DNA from: Legionella sheltonii
GTDB lineage: Bacteria; Pseudomonadota; Gammaproteobacteria; Legionellales; Legionellaceae
DNA: 64,000 nucleotides
Reading direction: 5' to 3'
NCBI RefSeq assembly: GCF_026191355.1
Contig: NZ_JAPHOQ010000019.1
Location: 23,862-87,861 of the forward strand
The stretch's first letter is position 1. The number at the start of each line of letters is the position of its first letter. This document shows, one piece after another, positions 21,885-30,953 of this stretch. Both the position numbers and the translations under genes were made by a program. The notes beneath the pieces were generated by a model, which was given only the letters and a program-made list of their open reading frames with translations, made no database searches and was not told the origin of the DNA.

Positions 21885-22193
21885 TTTTAAGGACAGTTCC
21901 CTCTTTGCTTATTTAGAGGGAATCACTCCAGCTAATGAATATCCTTTAGTAAATGAACCGGTTTAACCGATACATAAGCCGGTATTTGGATAGTGTTTTT
22001 TTTCTTCTTTTGGCATAATACTTGTTTCTTTTAATTTCAGCCTTTTAGGTATGGGATCCTGAGCTCTGGGTAAGAGTTGAGTGGTTTAAAGTTCTAAGGA
22101 TCAAGTGACGCAATGAACCGATTTTTTTGCCGTAATGCTCTTTTATACTTATCTTTATCAGTAACAAAACCTATTTTTTCGGAGAACAAGTGA
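21885..22193. other. Spacer between the large gene and hflX
   Basis: It holds the hairpin at 21897-21922, an ACCGG/CCGGT pair near 21957-21985, and T-rich stretches upstream of hflX. No gene is seen, and no clear promoter could be fixed. Confidence 0.5.
21897..21922 (+). terminator. Hairpin after the large gene
   Basis: TTCCCTCT (21897-21904) pairs with AGAGGGAA (21915-21922) 13 bases after the stop. No T-run follows. Confidence 0.5.
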
Positions 22194-23462
22194 GTGTTTG
22201 AACGTCCTCAAGGTGGTGAGCGGGCGGTATTGGTGCAATTAGCACTACCGGGAATTGATGCGGATAAGGCATTGCAGGAGTTTGAAGAATTAGCTCTTTC
22301 CGCGAATGCGGACATTTTGGATTGTGTTTTAGGCACGCGGGCAACCCCAGATGCCAAGTATTATATAGGTAAAGGGAAAGCAGAAGAGATTGCACAGCTG
22401 GTTAAAGCGCTTGATGCAGAATTGGTGCTCGTCAATCATGAATTATCCCCCTCACAAGAACGAAATTTGGAACGTTTATTCGAATGCCGGGTGGTTGATC
22501 GCAGCGGCTTGATTCTCGATATCTTTGCTCAGCGTGCACGAACGTTCGAAGGGAAATTGCAAGTCGAGTTGGCTCAATTACAGCATTTATCAACACGCTT
22601 AATCCGTGGTTGGACTCATTTGGAACGCCAAAAAGGGGGTATTGGATTACGAGGCCCAGGTGAAACTCAATTGGAAACTGACCGTCGTTTATTGCGTGAG
22701 CGTATCAAATACATTAATAAGCGTTTGGAAAAAGTTCGCAGCAATCGGGATCAAAACCGTCAGGCCAGACGCAAAGCTTCTTTACTCACGGTATCTCTAG
22801 TTGGTTATACCAATGCCGGTAAATCCACTTTATTCAATGCATTAACTGGAGAAAGCATTTATGTGGCGGATCAGTTGTTTGCTACGTTGGATCCCACCAT
22901 GCGCCAACTCAATTTACCGGGCTCTTCTTCAGTTATTTTAACTGATACCGTCGGATTTATTCGTGATTTACCGCATCAATTAGTAGAGGCATTTCGTGCA
23001 ACCTTAGAAGAGACTCAACAAGCGGATCTATTGCTGCATGTGATCGATATTTCTGATCCTCATTGGCGAGATAACGTTTTTTCAGTGCAACAGGTTTTGG
23101 ATGAGTTAGGAGTGCATGATATTCCTATCATTTTGGTATTTAACAAAATTGATTTAAAAGAAGGGTATCAGCCTAAGGTAGATTATCAGGAAGGGAAATG
23201 TAAAGTATGGATCTCCGCGGCATCCAATTTGGGACTGGATGTACTCAAAGAAGCAATTAGCACCCAATTGCATGGGGCCGTTCTTATTGAAAATGTAGTG
23301 CTTAAAGCAACTCAGGCAAAACTAAGGGCACAACTCTATGAATTAGGTTCCGTTTTAAACGAATCGCATAATGAAAACGGTGATTGGTTGTTGAAAATTC
23401 GCATTACTCAGGAACAAAAACAACGTTTGTTTGTGGCGCATCGCTCATCCCAAACGGAATGA
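22194..23462 (+). CDS. hflX: GTPase HflX
   Basis: 422 residues. HflX is a ribosome-associated GTPase that splits stalled ribosomes. The N-terminal HflX domain includes DAKYYIGKGKAEEI and ELSPSQERNLE. A central segment has the typical GGIGLRGPGETQLETDRR. The G domain shows G1 (GYTNAGKST), G3 (DTVGFIRDLP) and G4 (NKID). The start is GTG at 22194 with GGAG nine bases upstream; an earlier GTG runs into a stop at once. Confidence 0.97.
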   Translation: MFERPQGGERAVLVQLALPGIDADKALQEFEELALSANADILDCVLGTRATPDAKYYIGKGKAEEIAQLVKALDAELVLVNHELSPSQERNLERLFECRVVDRSGLILDIFAQRARTFEGKLQVELAQLQHLSTRLIRGWTHLERQKGGIGLRGPGETQLETDRRLLRERIKYINKRLEKVRSNRDQNRQARRKASLLTVSLVGYTNAGKSTLFNALTGESIYVADQLFATLDPTMRQLNLPGSSSVILTDTVGFIRDLPHQLVEAFRATLEETQQADLLLHVIDISDPHWRDNVFSVQQVLDELGVHDIPIILVFNKIDLKEGYQPKVDYQEGKCKVWISAASNLGLDVLKEAISTQLHGAVLIENVVLKATQAKLRAQLYELGSVLNESHNENGDWLLKIRITQEQKQRLFVAHRSSQTE

Positions 23463-23463
23463 G

Positions 23464-23522
23464 GGATCTCCATGAAGTGGTATGAGCTTTATAATCAACA
23501 ATGACGCTCTATCAGGAGATCC
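23464..23522. terminator. Inverted repeat between convergent hflX and the thioredoxin-like gene
   Basis: GGATCTCC (23464-23471) is inverted as GGAGATCC (23515-23522) with a 43-base loop. It may act on both convergent transcripts. Confidence 0.35.
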
Positions 23523-23564
23523 TTCATCGTAAACTCCTCAGGGTGATGAGAGGTATATGATATT

Positions 23565-24026
23565 TTATGCTTCTTTTATTGCCGTATCTAAGGTTTTTAT
23601 ATCTTGGCCACCATAGAGCGTATCAACGAGCTCTCCTTTGGGATTAATCACAAAGGTCACCGGCACGCCAATAATGTCGCCTAATCCTAAAGCAAGTGCC
23701 GGATCGGAGGCGAGTGAGGGGTACCGAATATTAAATTTTTGAATGAGCTTTTTTTGTTTATGTATGGGTAGCCCATCATAATTTACAGCGAATAATACAA
23801 TGGGGTCTTTTTCATGTTTTTGATAAAAGCGGTTTAATTCAGGAATTTCATCAATACAGGTTTTACACCAACCCGCCCAATAATTAATAAGTACCCACTT
23901 CCCTTTTAGCGAGGAAAACGGAATGGTGTTGCCCAGGGTATCTTTAAGCAGAACATCTGCCTGGCTTAGGGATGCGATGCTCATTAAGATAAATGCGGCA
24001 AATAAGTTCTTTATTTTTGAGTTCAT
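23565..24026 (-). CDS. Exported TlpA-like thioredoxin-fold protein
   Basis: 153 residues from the ATG at 24026, which begins a clean signal sequence (MNSKIKNLFAAFILMSIA, cleavage after LSQA). The redox motif is WCKTC, a WCxxC centre, preceded by INYWAG. The later GVPVTFVINPKGELV holds the cis-proline of thioredoxin folds. It probably acts in the periplasm as a TlpA/ResA-type reductase. An upstream ATG five codons earlier is possible but gives a poorer signal start. It converges on hflX and stands alone. Confidence 0.85.
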   Translation of the reverse strand: MNSKIKNLFAAFILMSIASLSQADVLLKDTLGNTIPFSSLKGKWVLINYWAGWCKTCIDEIPELNRFYQKHEKDPIVLFAVNYDGLPIHKQKKLIQKFNIRYPSLASDPALALGLGDIIGVPVTFVINPKGELVDTLYGGQDIKTLDTAIKEA

Positions 24027-24254
24027 AGTTATCTCATGCAATATTTGGAAGCTATTTCATTCTATTGTAAGTGCTCATAGGAAAAAATATTTTTTTGTAC
24101 TATACCAAAAAAAGTGTTCAAAATCGCTCGGATTAATGAATTAATCAAGGCTAATCCTGGCTAGAATGATGTTCGCATTGAATTAGAGCACTAGAGTAGA
24201 TTCTAAGTGGATGATTTAGGTATGATGAGTGCATTTCAAAAAAACTGAAATCCT

Positions 24255-24866
24255 ATGGCAAAACTCTATTTTTATTTTGCAGCAATGAATGCAGGGAAAA
24301 GCACGGTGCTTTTGCAATCAAGTTATAATTATCGTGAACGTGGAATGAATACCATATTATTTACGCCATCCATAGATAATCGATATCAACATGGTGCCGT
24401 TCATTCCCGTATTGGTTTATCAGAACAGGCCTTTATTTTTAATCCCAAAGACGATTTGTACCAACATGTCCTAGCCCAGGAAAAGGAATATGCTTGCGTT
24501 TTGGTTGATGAAGCCCAGTTTTTAACACGTGCCCAAGTTTATCAATTAACGGAAATTACTGATCAACTAGGGATTCCCGTTCTTACTTATGGATTGCGTA
24601 CTGATTTTCGTGGAGAACTATTTGAGGGAAGCCAATATCTTTTGGCATGGGCGGATGAGCTTGTTGAGCTCAAAACCATCTGCCATTGCGGACGTAAGGC
24701 AACGATGAATTTACGATTAAATGCTTATGGCGAGGTAATCACTGAAGGTGATCAAGTCATTATCGGTGGGAATGATATGTATTCATCAACGTGTAGAATT
24801 CATTTTAAGCAGGGAGAGCCAGGCATTACGCGAACGAAAAAAGAAGCATCGATGGAACGCGCTTGA
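24255..24866 (+). CDS. tdk: Thymidine kinase
   Basis: 203 residues. It phosphorylates thymidine in the pyrimidine salvage pathway. The P-loop is [11 protein letters not shown] near the N-terminus, Walker B is VLVDEAQFL, and the lasso region carries zinc-type cysteines ([12 protein letters not shown], with a later CRIHF). The [14 protein letters not shown] segment is typical of type II bacterial enzymes. The Shine-Dalgarno is weak. A hairpin follows the gene. Confidence 0.96.
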   Translation: MAKLYFYFAAMNAGKSTVLLQSSYNYRERGMNTILFTPSIDNRYQHGAVHSRIGLSEQAFIFNPKDDLYQHVLAQEKEYACVLVDEAQFLTRAQVYQLTEITDQLGIPVLTYGLRTDFRGELFEGSQYLLAWADELVELKTICHCGRKATMNLRLNAYGEVITEGDQVIIGGNDMYSSTCRIHFKQGEPGITRTKKEASMERA

Positions 24867-24932
24867 CCAAAGCGTTGTTCGCTTATCGCGACCTCCCGCA
24901 GCTTAATCCCAGGTCAGAAAAGAGAAGAGGAA

Positions 24933-24974
24933 CAATTGGGCTCAGCTAAAATTAGTAAGGCTATAGCCCAATTG
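24933..24974. terminator. Hairpin between tdk and the ART-like gene
   Basis: CAATTGGGCT (24933-24942) is perfectly inverted as AGCCCAATTG (24965-24974). It may end both convergent transcripts. Confidence 0.5.
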
Positions 24975-25091
24975 AAACAACAAAAATACTCTTAATCAGA
25001 GTCAACGAAAACAGCCATGAACTTCTTTGTATTTTAGTACTTTAATTTCACACAGGCATTATTCCACTTAACTATCTATTCAAAATGAGAT

Positions 25092-26198
25092 TTATAATTG
25101 CAGAGTACTATCAAGTCCTTGTGAAAAAACTGCTTTTTTATTCGGATTTGATTCAATTATCGATGCTGCATAGTCAATGAGTTCTGGAGAGCCAAAGGCA
25201 ATTTCATTTGGTACACTTTGTAATACCATGGTTTCTTCAGTCGCTTCATAACCTTCAATTAGTTTTCTATAGACCGCAGAGCCCATTAGAGTAGAGGCAT
25301 CTGTTAGCGTTAAAATTCTACGGTCAGCCGGTATTAGTCCTAATTTAAGTGCGCGTTCATTCATTTTTTCGAATTGTTTGGGGAACATCGCACCTTCAGC
25401 GGTGGCCGTAGAGGAGACCTCTATTGACATAATTCTTGGGCGGTAGTCGGGGTTTTTCACCGTTGTAGTCTCTATTTCCCCTGCCTTAATAAATCCATTT
25501 AGTCCTTTCAACAAACGCCCAGCAGCTCCTTGTACCAGGACTATGCTATGCACATCTGTATCAAATCTTGGACGCCAATCATCTTCTTTTGTTGCTCCCA
25601 AAATTGCCGTTGTTTCATTATTTCCCTGAGCTAAATCAAAAATATCTTCAACCCTTCGAAACTCGCCGGGATCTTGTTGTCCATTAAGTAGTTTTTGATA
25701 ATATTGAAATGCTTCAATATCGATATGTCTTGCTGTTTGCGGACGAATATAGACAGAGGGTAAACACATGGAGGCAATGGCTCCTTTCGCGCTGATGAGC
25801 TGAAACCCTATCATATATTCTTTAACGGTGTGTGGATCTGGTGAGGTCGAAAGCAATGCACTACTTTTAGGATCGTGGATGAATTGAGCGATATTTAAAA
25901 TAAAAGGTCTTGCGGCATAGATCCCCGCACCAAGTCTACCATCGGTCGCAATACATAGTGGCTCTTTAAATCCTGACATCCCACGATGAACCATTTTTTT
26001 GGGTAAGGTAGTACACAGCTCAGAGTAATCGATTGTTGCTTTTTTAACAGGCACTTGCTCCATGGCTGCTATAGGTTGAGCTTGGGCAGCGTTAAAAAGT
26101 TTTCCTACTCCACTACGATTTGAAACCAGTTTATGAAGCACATGGCGGCATGGACTTGGTTTTACACCTTTCACAACTCGTGGTGCTCTGCTTAACAT
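25092..26198 (-). CDS. ADP-ribosyltransferase-like protein 1; candidate effector
   Basis: 368 residues from the ATG at 26198, chosen because GGAGG lies nine bases upstream; a start five codons earlier has none. No signal peptide. It shows the three marks of R-S-E ADP-ribosyltransferases: R72 in VHRGMSG, the STS element at 117-119 in ALLSTSP, and E195 in GNNETTAILG, where the usual E/Q two residues before is Asn. It is homologous along most of its length to the protein at 52207-53280, sharing YIRPQ/FIRPQ, DNWRP/DDWRP and a C-terminal RxLTLxDA segment. Transfer of ADP-ribose to a host target is inference. It lies downstream of the tandem-HEPN-like gene on the same strand. Confidence 0.55.
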   Translation of the reverse strand: MLSRAPRVVKGVKPSPCRHVLHKLVSNRSGVGKLFNAAQAQPIAAMEQVPVKKATIDYSELCTTLPKKMVHRGMSGFKEPLCIATDGRLGAGIYAARPFILNIAQFIHDPKSSALLSTSPDPHTVKEYMIGFQLISAKGAIASMCLPSVYIRPQTARHIDIEAFQYYQKLLNGQQDPGEFRRVEDIFDLAQGNNETTAILGATKEDDWRPRFDTDVHSIVLVQGAAGRLLKGLNGFIKAGEIETTTVKNPDYRPRIMSIEVSSTATAEGAMFPKQFEKMNERALKLGLIPADRRILTLTDASTLMGSAVYRKLIEGYEATEETMVLQSVPNEIAFGSPELIDYAASIIESNPNKKAVFSQGLDSTLQL

Positions 26199-26556
26199 AA
26201 TTGGCTCCTCCATTCCACTTTAAGGAAATGTAGTAATTTTAATTAAACTGCCTACTTTGTAAGCATAGCAGAAAATTATTTGTTTAAAAAAATGGGCGAC
26301 TGTGTTGGCTTATATTAGGATGATGCAGGGTCTTAGTCCCAACTTACAGGAGTCTTAGAGCTGGAGCTTTGTCCCATAATAATGTTTATAAACTTAGTGA
26401 GTAGGCAGTTATTGTTGGTGGGATATGTAGTTTTCCAGTAGTTTGCTTTGATTCCTCAGCTGAATACTTCAGGAGTAGCAATAACTTTTGTTAGATAATG
26501 TGTATCCGATGCTTAGCCTGAGTATCTTCAGGCTAAGATTATCGGGGTTTCCTTGG
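26199..26556. other. Spacer between two candidate effector genes
   Basis: About 360 AT-rich bases with no gene. It holds the hairpin at 26512-26537 and probably the promoter of the ART-like gene. No clear hexamers were found. Confidence 0.5.
26512..26537 (-). terminator. Hairpin after the 884-residue gene
   Basis: CTTAGCCTGA (26512-26521) pairs perfectly with TCAGGCTAAG (26528-26537), with outer CCGAT/ATCGG extending the stem. It lies 20 bases past the stop of the minus-strand gene. No T-run follows. Confidence 0.6.
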
Positions 26557-29211
26557 CTAAGGTGTACAATTTTGAGTTGGCAGGTTTTCTGCCTCTATCT
26601 TGTCTACCGAATAGTTAAAAATACTTTTGGTGACCAAGGGGGATGGTTTTTTAGCAGATTTTGATTCTACTGATACGGAAGATTCTATTTCTTTTGTTGC
26701 AAGTGGATCCACCGGTACAGAAGCGGGGGCCTGCTGCGCCTGATTTCGCTCCATCACCTCTTTTATCTGCAATAAATCCGGTAACAATACAAAAATTAAT
26801 TCAATAATTTTTGGCGCCAATAGTTTTTGATGTTGAAATGCAGAGGGCGAATTTTTGTTTAAATTTATTTCTTGGGTTTCAGTTAAAGGATCTCCATGCT
26901 CTATATAATTTCTCAGATTTCTTAATGCCTCGTAGCCTAGGGTTAAGTGTTTTGATCTCTGGGCTTCCGCGTACCCTTTAATTGTATCGAGATGCTGTAA
27001 AAGTTGTCCGGCATTATATTCAAGAGCATCGCTTAATTGATGGTTAGAAACCAATAACTGTACCAGATCAGATTGTCCCTGCCTTGCATGATATAAATCC
27101 CAGCTTTTCATGTTTTTATGAGGCTGACCGACAACAAGGTAACCTGCTTCCACTAAAAATTCTTGGATGTTGTTTAATGATTCAATGGCCGCATCAACTC
27201 TTTTCAGTGGAGTAAGCATATGTTCCCGAACTGGAGTTGCCATAAGCTGCTTGGCAAGTTCACGTATATGGTCTAGACCAATAAAAACACTTTCCCTGGC
27301 TGATTTACGTAACGCTGCTTCATTTTGTTCTTGCAACCTTTTTTGTTGTCGTTCAACTGCCGTGGTGCGTGGTTTTACGGTGGCATTTGTGAGTATTTGC
27401 GCCATTCTCTTATATTGTGACTCATACTCGGTTTTTTTGAACTTAGCGAAGGGTTGTAACAGTTCCCCTATTCTTTTTTTACTCGGTATCTCTGCTGTCC
27501 CATCAAAAAGTTTATGACATTCTGTAATCATTTCTTGTGGATTAGGAATAGTAATCATTTGTTTGAGTAATTCAGATTTGAGTAATTCAAAGAGTATAAA
27601 AAACTCATCTTCTTCTTGTTGAGGTATTCGGCGCTCAGAAGCGTCAACAACAACCTCTTGTTTGCCTTTGGCTTTTTCTTGCGCCACTTGAAAACGTTCT
27701 TGTTCTGCTTTTAGGACGCTCGCCCAAAATTCTTTAGGATTCTCCTTATAGGTGCCATAAACTTTTTGACGTGATGCAATAAACTTTTGCACTCTTTTAA
27801 ATAGGCTGTACATTTCACCTGAAGCTATTGTTTCCAGCTTGTCTTTATCTTTTAGCAAGTTATCAATAATAAATTTATTATTCCCTTCATCTTGGTGACA
27901 AATGCCATCACGTAGGGTGATTAATGCCCGAAAATCAATTGTTTCATCAAATTCCGTAAAATCAGATTTTTTTCCGGTTAACAATTCTCCTATGCGCTGA
28001 AATCTTCGTAGCAACGCATGTTGTCCTGCTTTCGTTGTCAGGTCGAGTCTTCGGCGATATTGTACTTCAGGGGGTAGGGCCGTAAATACAGCTTTTACGC
28101 CAGATAATCCGGATAAAGTAAGTACTTTTTCCTGATCATATACTTCCCCTTCGGTATAATTCACTAGATTGAGTAAGTCAATTAAGTATTTAGTTTCCAA
28201 AAAGTAGCGAGTTATTGCCTTTACATTAGGTAAAATCAGTGGTTTATCCACTGTGGGGGTGTCGGGTTTAAGTTCTTTAGTGAGCAGAGATCTAAAAAAT
28301 TGATTTAAAGCATTTAACTCGTTTAATACAGAAGGTATTGCTTCTTCAACGAGCTCCTCTCTATCAGAATGCTCTTGAAACAGCGAGCTCTCGGCATCAT
28401 CAAAACGCAAATCAGTTAAATTTTTTTCTAAGGCAAAATGAAAAACCATTTCCGGGGTTGTTTTTGCTGTTGCACCACCAAGTTGTTCCAGGGTTATCCA
28501 GCTTAAAGGTTCAAGTTGTGTCTTATATCTGCTGCGCAAAGATCCAGATAAGTTACTAATAATGATAGAAAATCTATTAATGCTCTCTCTGATATAATCA
28601 ATACGTCGATAATAGAGGACTTCCCTTTCGAAAGAGCTAAGTTTGCAATCAACTAAAGAAGAGTCGTTTAAATTATTATGATATTGCTGCAGATGTCTTA
28701 AGATGTGTAAAAGGCATATGAGACGTTTAACATCGAATTGAGCATTTTCTTGGTCAGTAAGAAATGAGTTTTTTAAAGGGAGCGCCTTAAATAAGGCATC
28801 AATCGATTCACGCTCCTTTATATATTGCGCATTTTCATGACTTGCGATTTTATAAACAGCATTAGCGATGAATTGCATCCATACTGGTTTTAGAAATTTA
28901 TTTCCATTGGCGTTCGCCTTTTCCAGCAGAAAATGGAGCGTATAATTTTGATTCGTTATTGTATAATCGATAGGGCTAAGGCCATTTTCTTTAATGTCGA
29001 CATCCAAAAAAAGGGCTTCCCTGTTTCTTATCAATACAGCCAATAACTCCGTAAGAATGGTATCTTGCGGGTTGCAATTTTTGCACCCGTATAAAAGAGC
29101 TTTGTTATATTGTTTTTTATGAATTAACTCCAAAATCAACTGATGTTGTTCGGTTGTTTTTATTTGACTTATTTCAGTAATTAAATTGCTATGTGCATCT
29201 TTTGTGGGCAT
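26557..29211 (-). CDS. Large protein with two HEPN-type RxxxxH motifs; candidate effector
   Basis: 884 residues from the ATG at 29211, supported by GAGG eight bases upstream; GTG or ATG two to three codons earlier are possible. No signal peptide. Residues about 65-95 resemble one ankyrin-like unit (NGLSPIDYTI). Two places show the HEPN nuclease motif R-polar-x3-H: R434 to H439 in LRDGICHQ and R767 to H772 in LRNYIEHG. Each follows a long helical stretch, and the second is followed by IIELIFVLLPDLLQIKEVM, as in the last helix of DUF86-like HEPN domains. HEPN proteins are often RNases or nucleotidyl-transfer partners. The tail is serine/lysine-rich. Function is inference. Confidence 0.55.
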   Translation of the reverse strand: MPTKDAHSNLITEISQIKTTEQHQLILELIHKKQYNKALLYGCKNCNPQDTILTELLAVLIRNREALFLDVDIKENGLSPIDYTITNQNYTLHFLLEKANANGNKFLKPVWMQFIANAVYKIASHENAQYIKERESIDALFKALPLKNSFLTDQENAQFDVKRLICLLHILRHLQQYHNNLNDSSLVDCKLSSFEREVLYYRRIDYIRESINRFSIIISNLSGSLRSRYKTQLEPLSWITLEQLGGATAKTTPEMVFHFALEKNLTDLRFDDAESSLFQEHSDREELVEEAIPSVLNELNALNQFFRSLLTKELKPDTPTVDKPLILPNVKAITRYFLETKYLIDLLNLVNYTEGEVYDQEKVLTLSGLSGVKAVFTALPPEVQYRRRLDLTTKAGQHALLRRFQRIGELLTGKKSDFTEFDETIDFRALITLRDGICHQDEGNNKFIIDNLLKDKDKLETIASGEMYSLFKRVQKFIASRQKVYGTYKENPKEFWASVLKAEQERFQVAQEKAKGKQEVVVDASERRIPQQEEDEFFILFELLKSELLKQMITIPNPQEMITECHKLFDGTAEIPSKKRIGELLQPFAKFKKTEYESQYKRMAQILTNATVKPRTTAVERQQKRLQEQNEAALRKSARESVFIGLDHIRELAKQLMATPVREHMLTPLKRVDAAIESLNNIQEFLVEAGYLVVGQPHKNMKSWDLYHARQGQSDLVQLLVSNHQLSDALEYNAGQLLQHLDTIKGYAEAQRSKHLTLGYEALRNLRNYIEHGDPLTETQEINLNKNSPSAFQHQKLLAPKIIELIFVLLPDLLQIKEVMERNQAQQAPASVPVDPLATKEIESSVSVESKSAKKPSPLVTKSIFNYSVDKIEAENLPTQNCTP

Positions 29212-29525
29212 AGACATCACCTCGAGCTAATGGTTACTTTTTTGCGCTTTTTGTTTTATTTAATGCGGCTCAAAAACTAAATATTATTCAATATGATCAT
29301 TTGGTGAATGTATGATGCAATAAATATGTTTGCAAGGCTTATTTCTAATTCTATGGGATAAATTTATAGACTTAATGTGGGCTAAAGTATTGAATCGCAC
29401 ATAAAATGCACATGCAGTGATTCTGGCCTACAACCAATATTTGTATTGTCTGATAGTTTTTGAGCTATGCTATATAGCAGTGAATTGTAAATTAATGAGT
29501 GTATTAGCGAACATGGAGTGTACTC
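29212..29525. other. Divergent promoter region
   Basis: About 310 AT-rich bases between the minus-strand 884-residue gene and the plus-strand pirin gene. It must hold promoters in both directions. No confident hexamers or operators were found. Confidence 0.5.
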
Positions 29526-30353
29526 ATGAGCGAAATTAAAGTAGAGCGATTAATTAAAGGTATCCTCGTGCGTGAAGGTGCTGGCGTGAAATTACATCGC
29601 TACATAGGCATCGAGAGAAGCAATGATTTTGAGCCTCTTCTCTTACTCGATTATTTCAATAGCACCGATCCTTTGGATTATATGGCTGGGTTTCCCGCTC
29701 ATCCTCATCGTGGTTTTGAAACAATTACCTATTTGCTCGATGGTGAGATTACCCATGAAGATAATAAGGGGCATAAAGGAGTTATCACTGCGGGAGATGT
29801 GCAATGGATGACTGCTGGGAAAGGAATTGTTCATTCTGAAATGCCTTCAGCGAATGGTCGATTACATGGTTTTCAATTGTGGTTAAATTTACCTGCAGCC
29901 GAGAAAATGCGACTTCCTCGCTATCAAGAAATGCGAAGTGAGCAATTACCTGTGGAAACACATGATTCAGGTGGTCAGATTAAAGTAATTGCGGGCGAGA
30001 CGGATAAGGGGACCATTTCTCCAATTACCGGTATTGCCACTCGACCTTTATTATTCGATATTATTTTGCCACCGGGTACGAGCATAGAGCAACATATCCC
30101 CAATGATTATCAAGCGATTCTTCTAGTCATTTCAGGAACGATTCGCATTGGTGAACAGTTAGTACAACAGGATACCTTAGCAAAACTTGGTTCTGGGGAT
30201 ACTTTGCTTTTGAAAAGTGAAACTGCAAGTCAATGTATTTTGATCGCTGCTGCCAGAATTCATGAGCCTATTACGCGTCATGGGCCTTTTGTAATGAATA
30301 CCCAGGAAGAAATAATACAAGCGATGGATGACTTTCGTAGTGGTCGCTTTTAA
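29526..30353 (+). CDS. Pirin family protein
   Basis: 275 residues. Pirins are bicupin iron-binding proteins, some with quercetinase activity. The metal-binding HPHRGFETITYLLDGE is present, with the later His in ITHEDNKG and the typical DVQWMTAGKGIVHSEMP. The second cupin half is less conserved, with an IEQHIPNDYQAILLVISGT strand. GGAG lies seven bases before the ATG. Substrate or partner is unknown. Confidence 0.9.
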   Translation: MSEIKVERLIKGILVREGAGVKLHRYIGIERSNDFEPLLLLDYFNSTDPLDYMAGFPAHPHRGFETITYLLDGEITHEDNKGHKGVITAGDVQWMTAGKGIVHSEMPSANGRLHGFQLWLNLPAAEKMRLPRYQEMRSEQLPVETHDSGGQIKVIAGETDKGTISPITGIATRPLLFDIILPPGTSIEQHIPNDYQAILLVISGTIRIGEQLVQQDTLAKLGSGDTLLLKSETASQCILIAAARIHEPITRHGPFVMNTQEEIIQAMDDFRSGRF

Positions 30354-30464
30354 TTAGAACTGATTTTTCTCTGCCTGTTTCCAATTTCTGTGATTCCGAG
30401 TGCAACGAGGAATCTCCTATATTAACTCATTGTTTGAGCATGGATATTCCTCACTGCACATCGG

Positions 30465-30575
30465 ATGAAGTGCACTCCATTTTATAATACCGCTTGGGCT
30501 CAATCTGACGAATTGCAAACAACTGCTGAAATTTGGTCTAAAATTGGATTATTGAATAAAAAAATGGCAAGTTAA
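30465..30575 (+). pseudogene. Possible short remnant
   Basis: An open frame of 36 codons with tryptophan-containing, non-repetitive content (AWAQSDELQTTAEIWSK) ends 13 bases before the next gene. It has no good Shine-Dalgarno and could be the tail of a decayed gene or chance. Confidence 0.2.
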
Positions 30576-30588
30576 TGGAGTCAAGCCT

Positions 30589-30942
30589 GTGCACCCAAGA
30601 AAAGAGCAATCTGCTAAAGAGATCTATAGGATTGTAGACCAGTATTGTGAAGCAAACATGCACAGTAAATACCGATCCAGTTCAGCAATCTCTCTGGTCT
30701 TAGGTATTTCAGATGTTGATGCTCAGAAATTAATTAATAAAATTTTAATTGCTTTACCGGATTGTTTTTTTTATTTAGCAAAGCCTGAGCGCATTAGTGA
30801 GATGGTGAATTTTATTGCCCAGCAATATTTACTTTTCCAAGCGCAAGAAAACGTTAATGATGAGTTATTTTCTAACTTACTTATTAACTTTGTTGATAAC
30901 TTAGTCGAAGAAATCATGCTTCGATATTTTTCATATGCTTGA
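30589..30942 (+). CDS. Small protein of unknown function
   Basis: 117 residues, not recognised. It is predicted helical, with a basic N-terminus, a central LVLGISDVDAQKLINKIL and an acidic C-terminal helix (NFVDNLVEEIMLRYF). No signal peptide or membrane segment. The start is GTG with GGAG eight bases upstream. The next gene begins 11 bases after its stop, so the two are probably co-transcribed and may work together, for example as chaperone and client. That link is inference. Confidence 0.6.
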   Translation: MHPRKEQSAKEIYRIVDQYCEANMHSKYRSSSAISLVLGISDVDAQKLINKILIALPDCFFYLAKPERISEMVNFIAQQYLLFQAQENVNDELFSNLLINFVDNLVEEIMLRYFSYA

Positions 30943-30953
30943 CCAGGTGATTT

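Noticed and set aside
28670..28720. Third HEPN-like motif (LRHLQQYH) in the 884-residue protein
   Set aside because: The spacing is RxxxxxH and the flanking residues lack the usual pattern; too weak to count.
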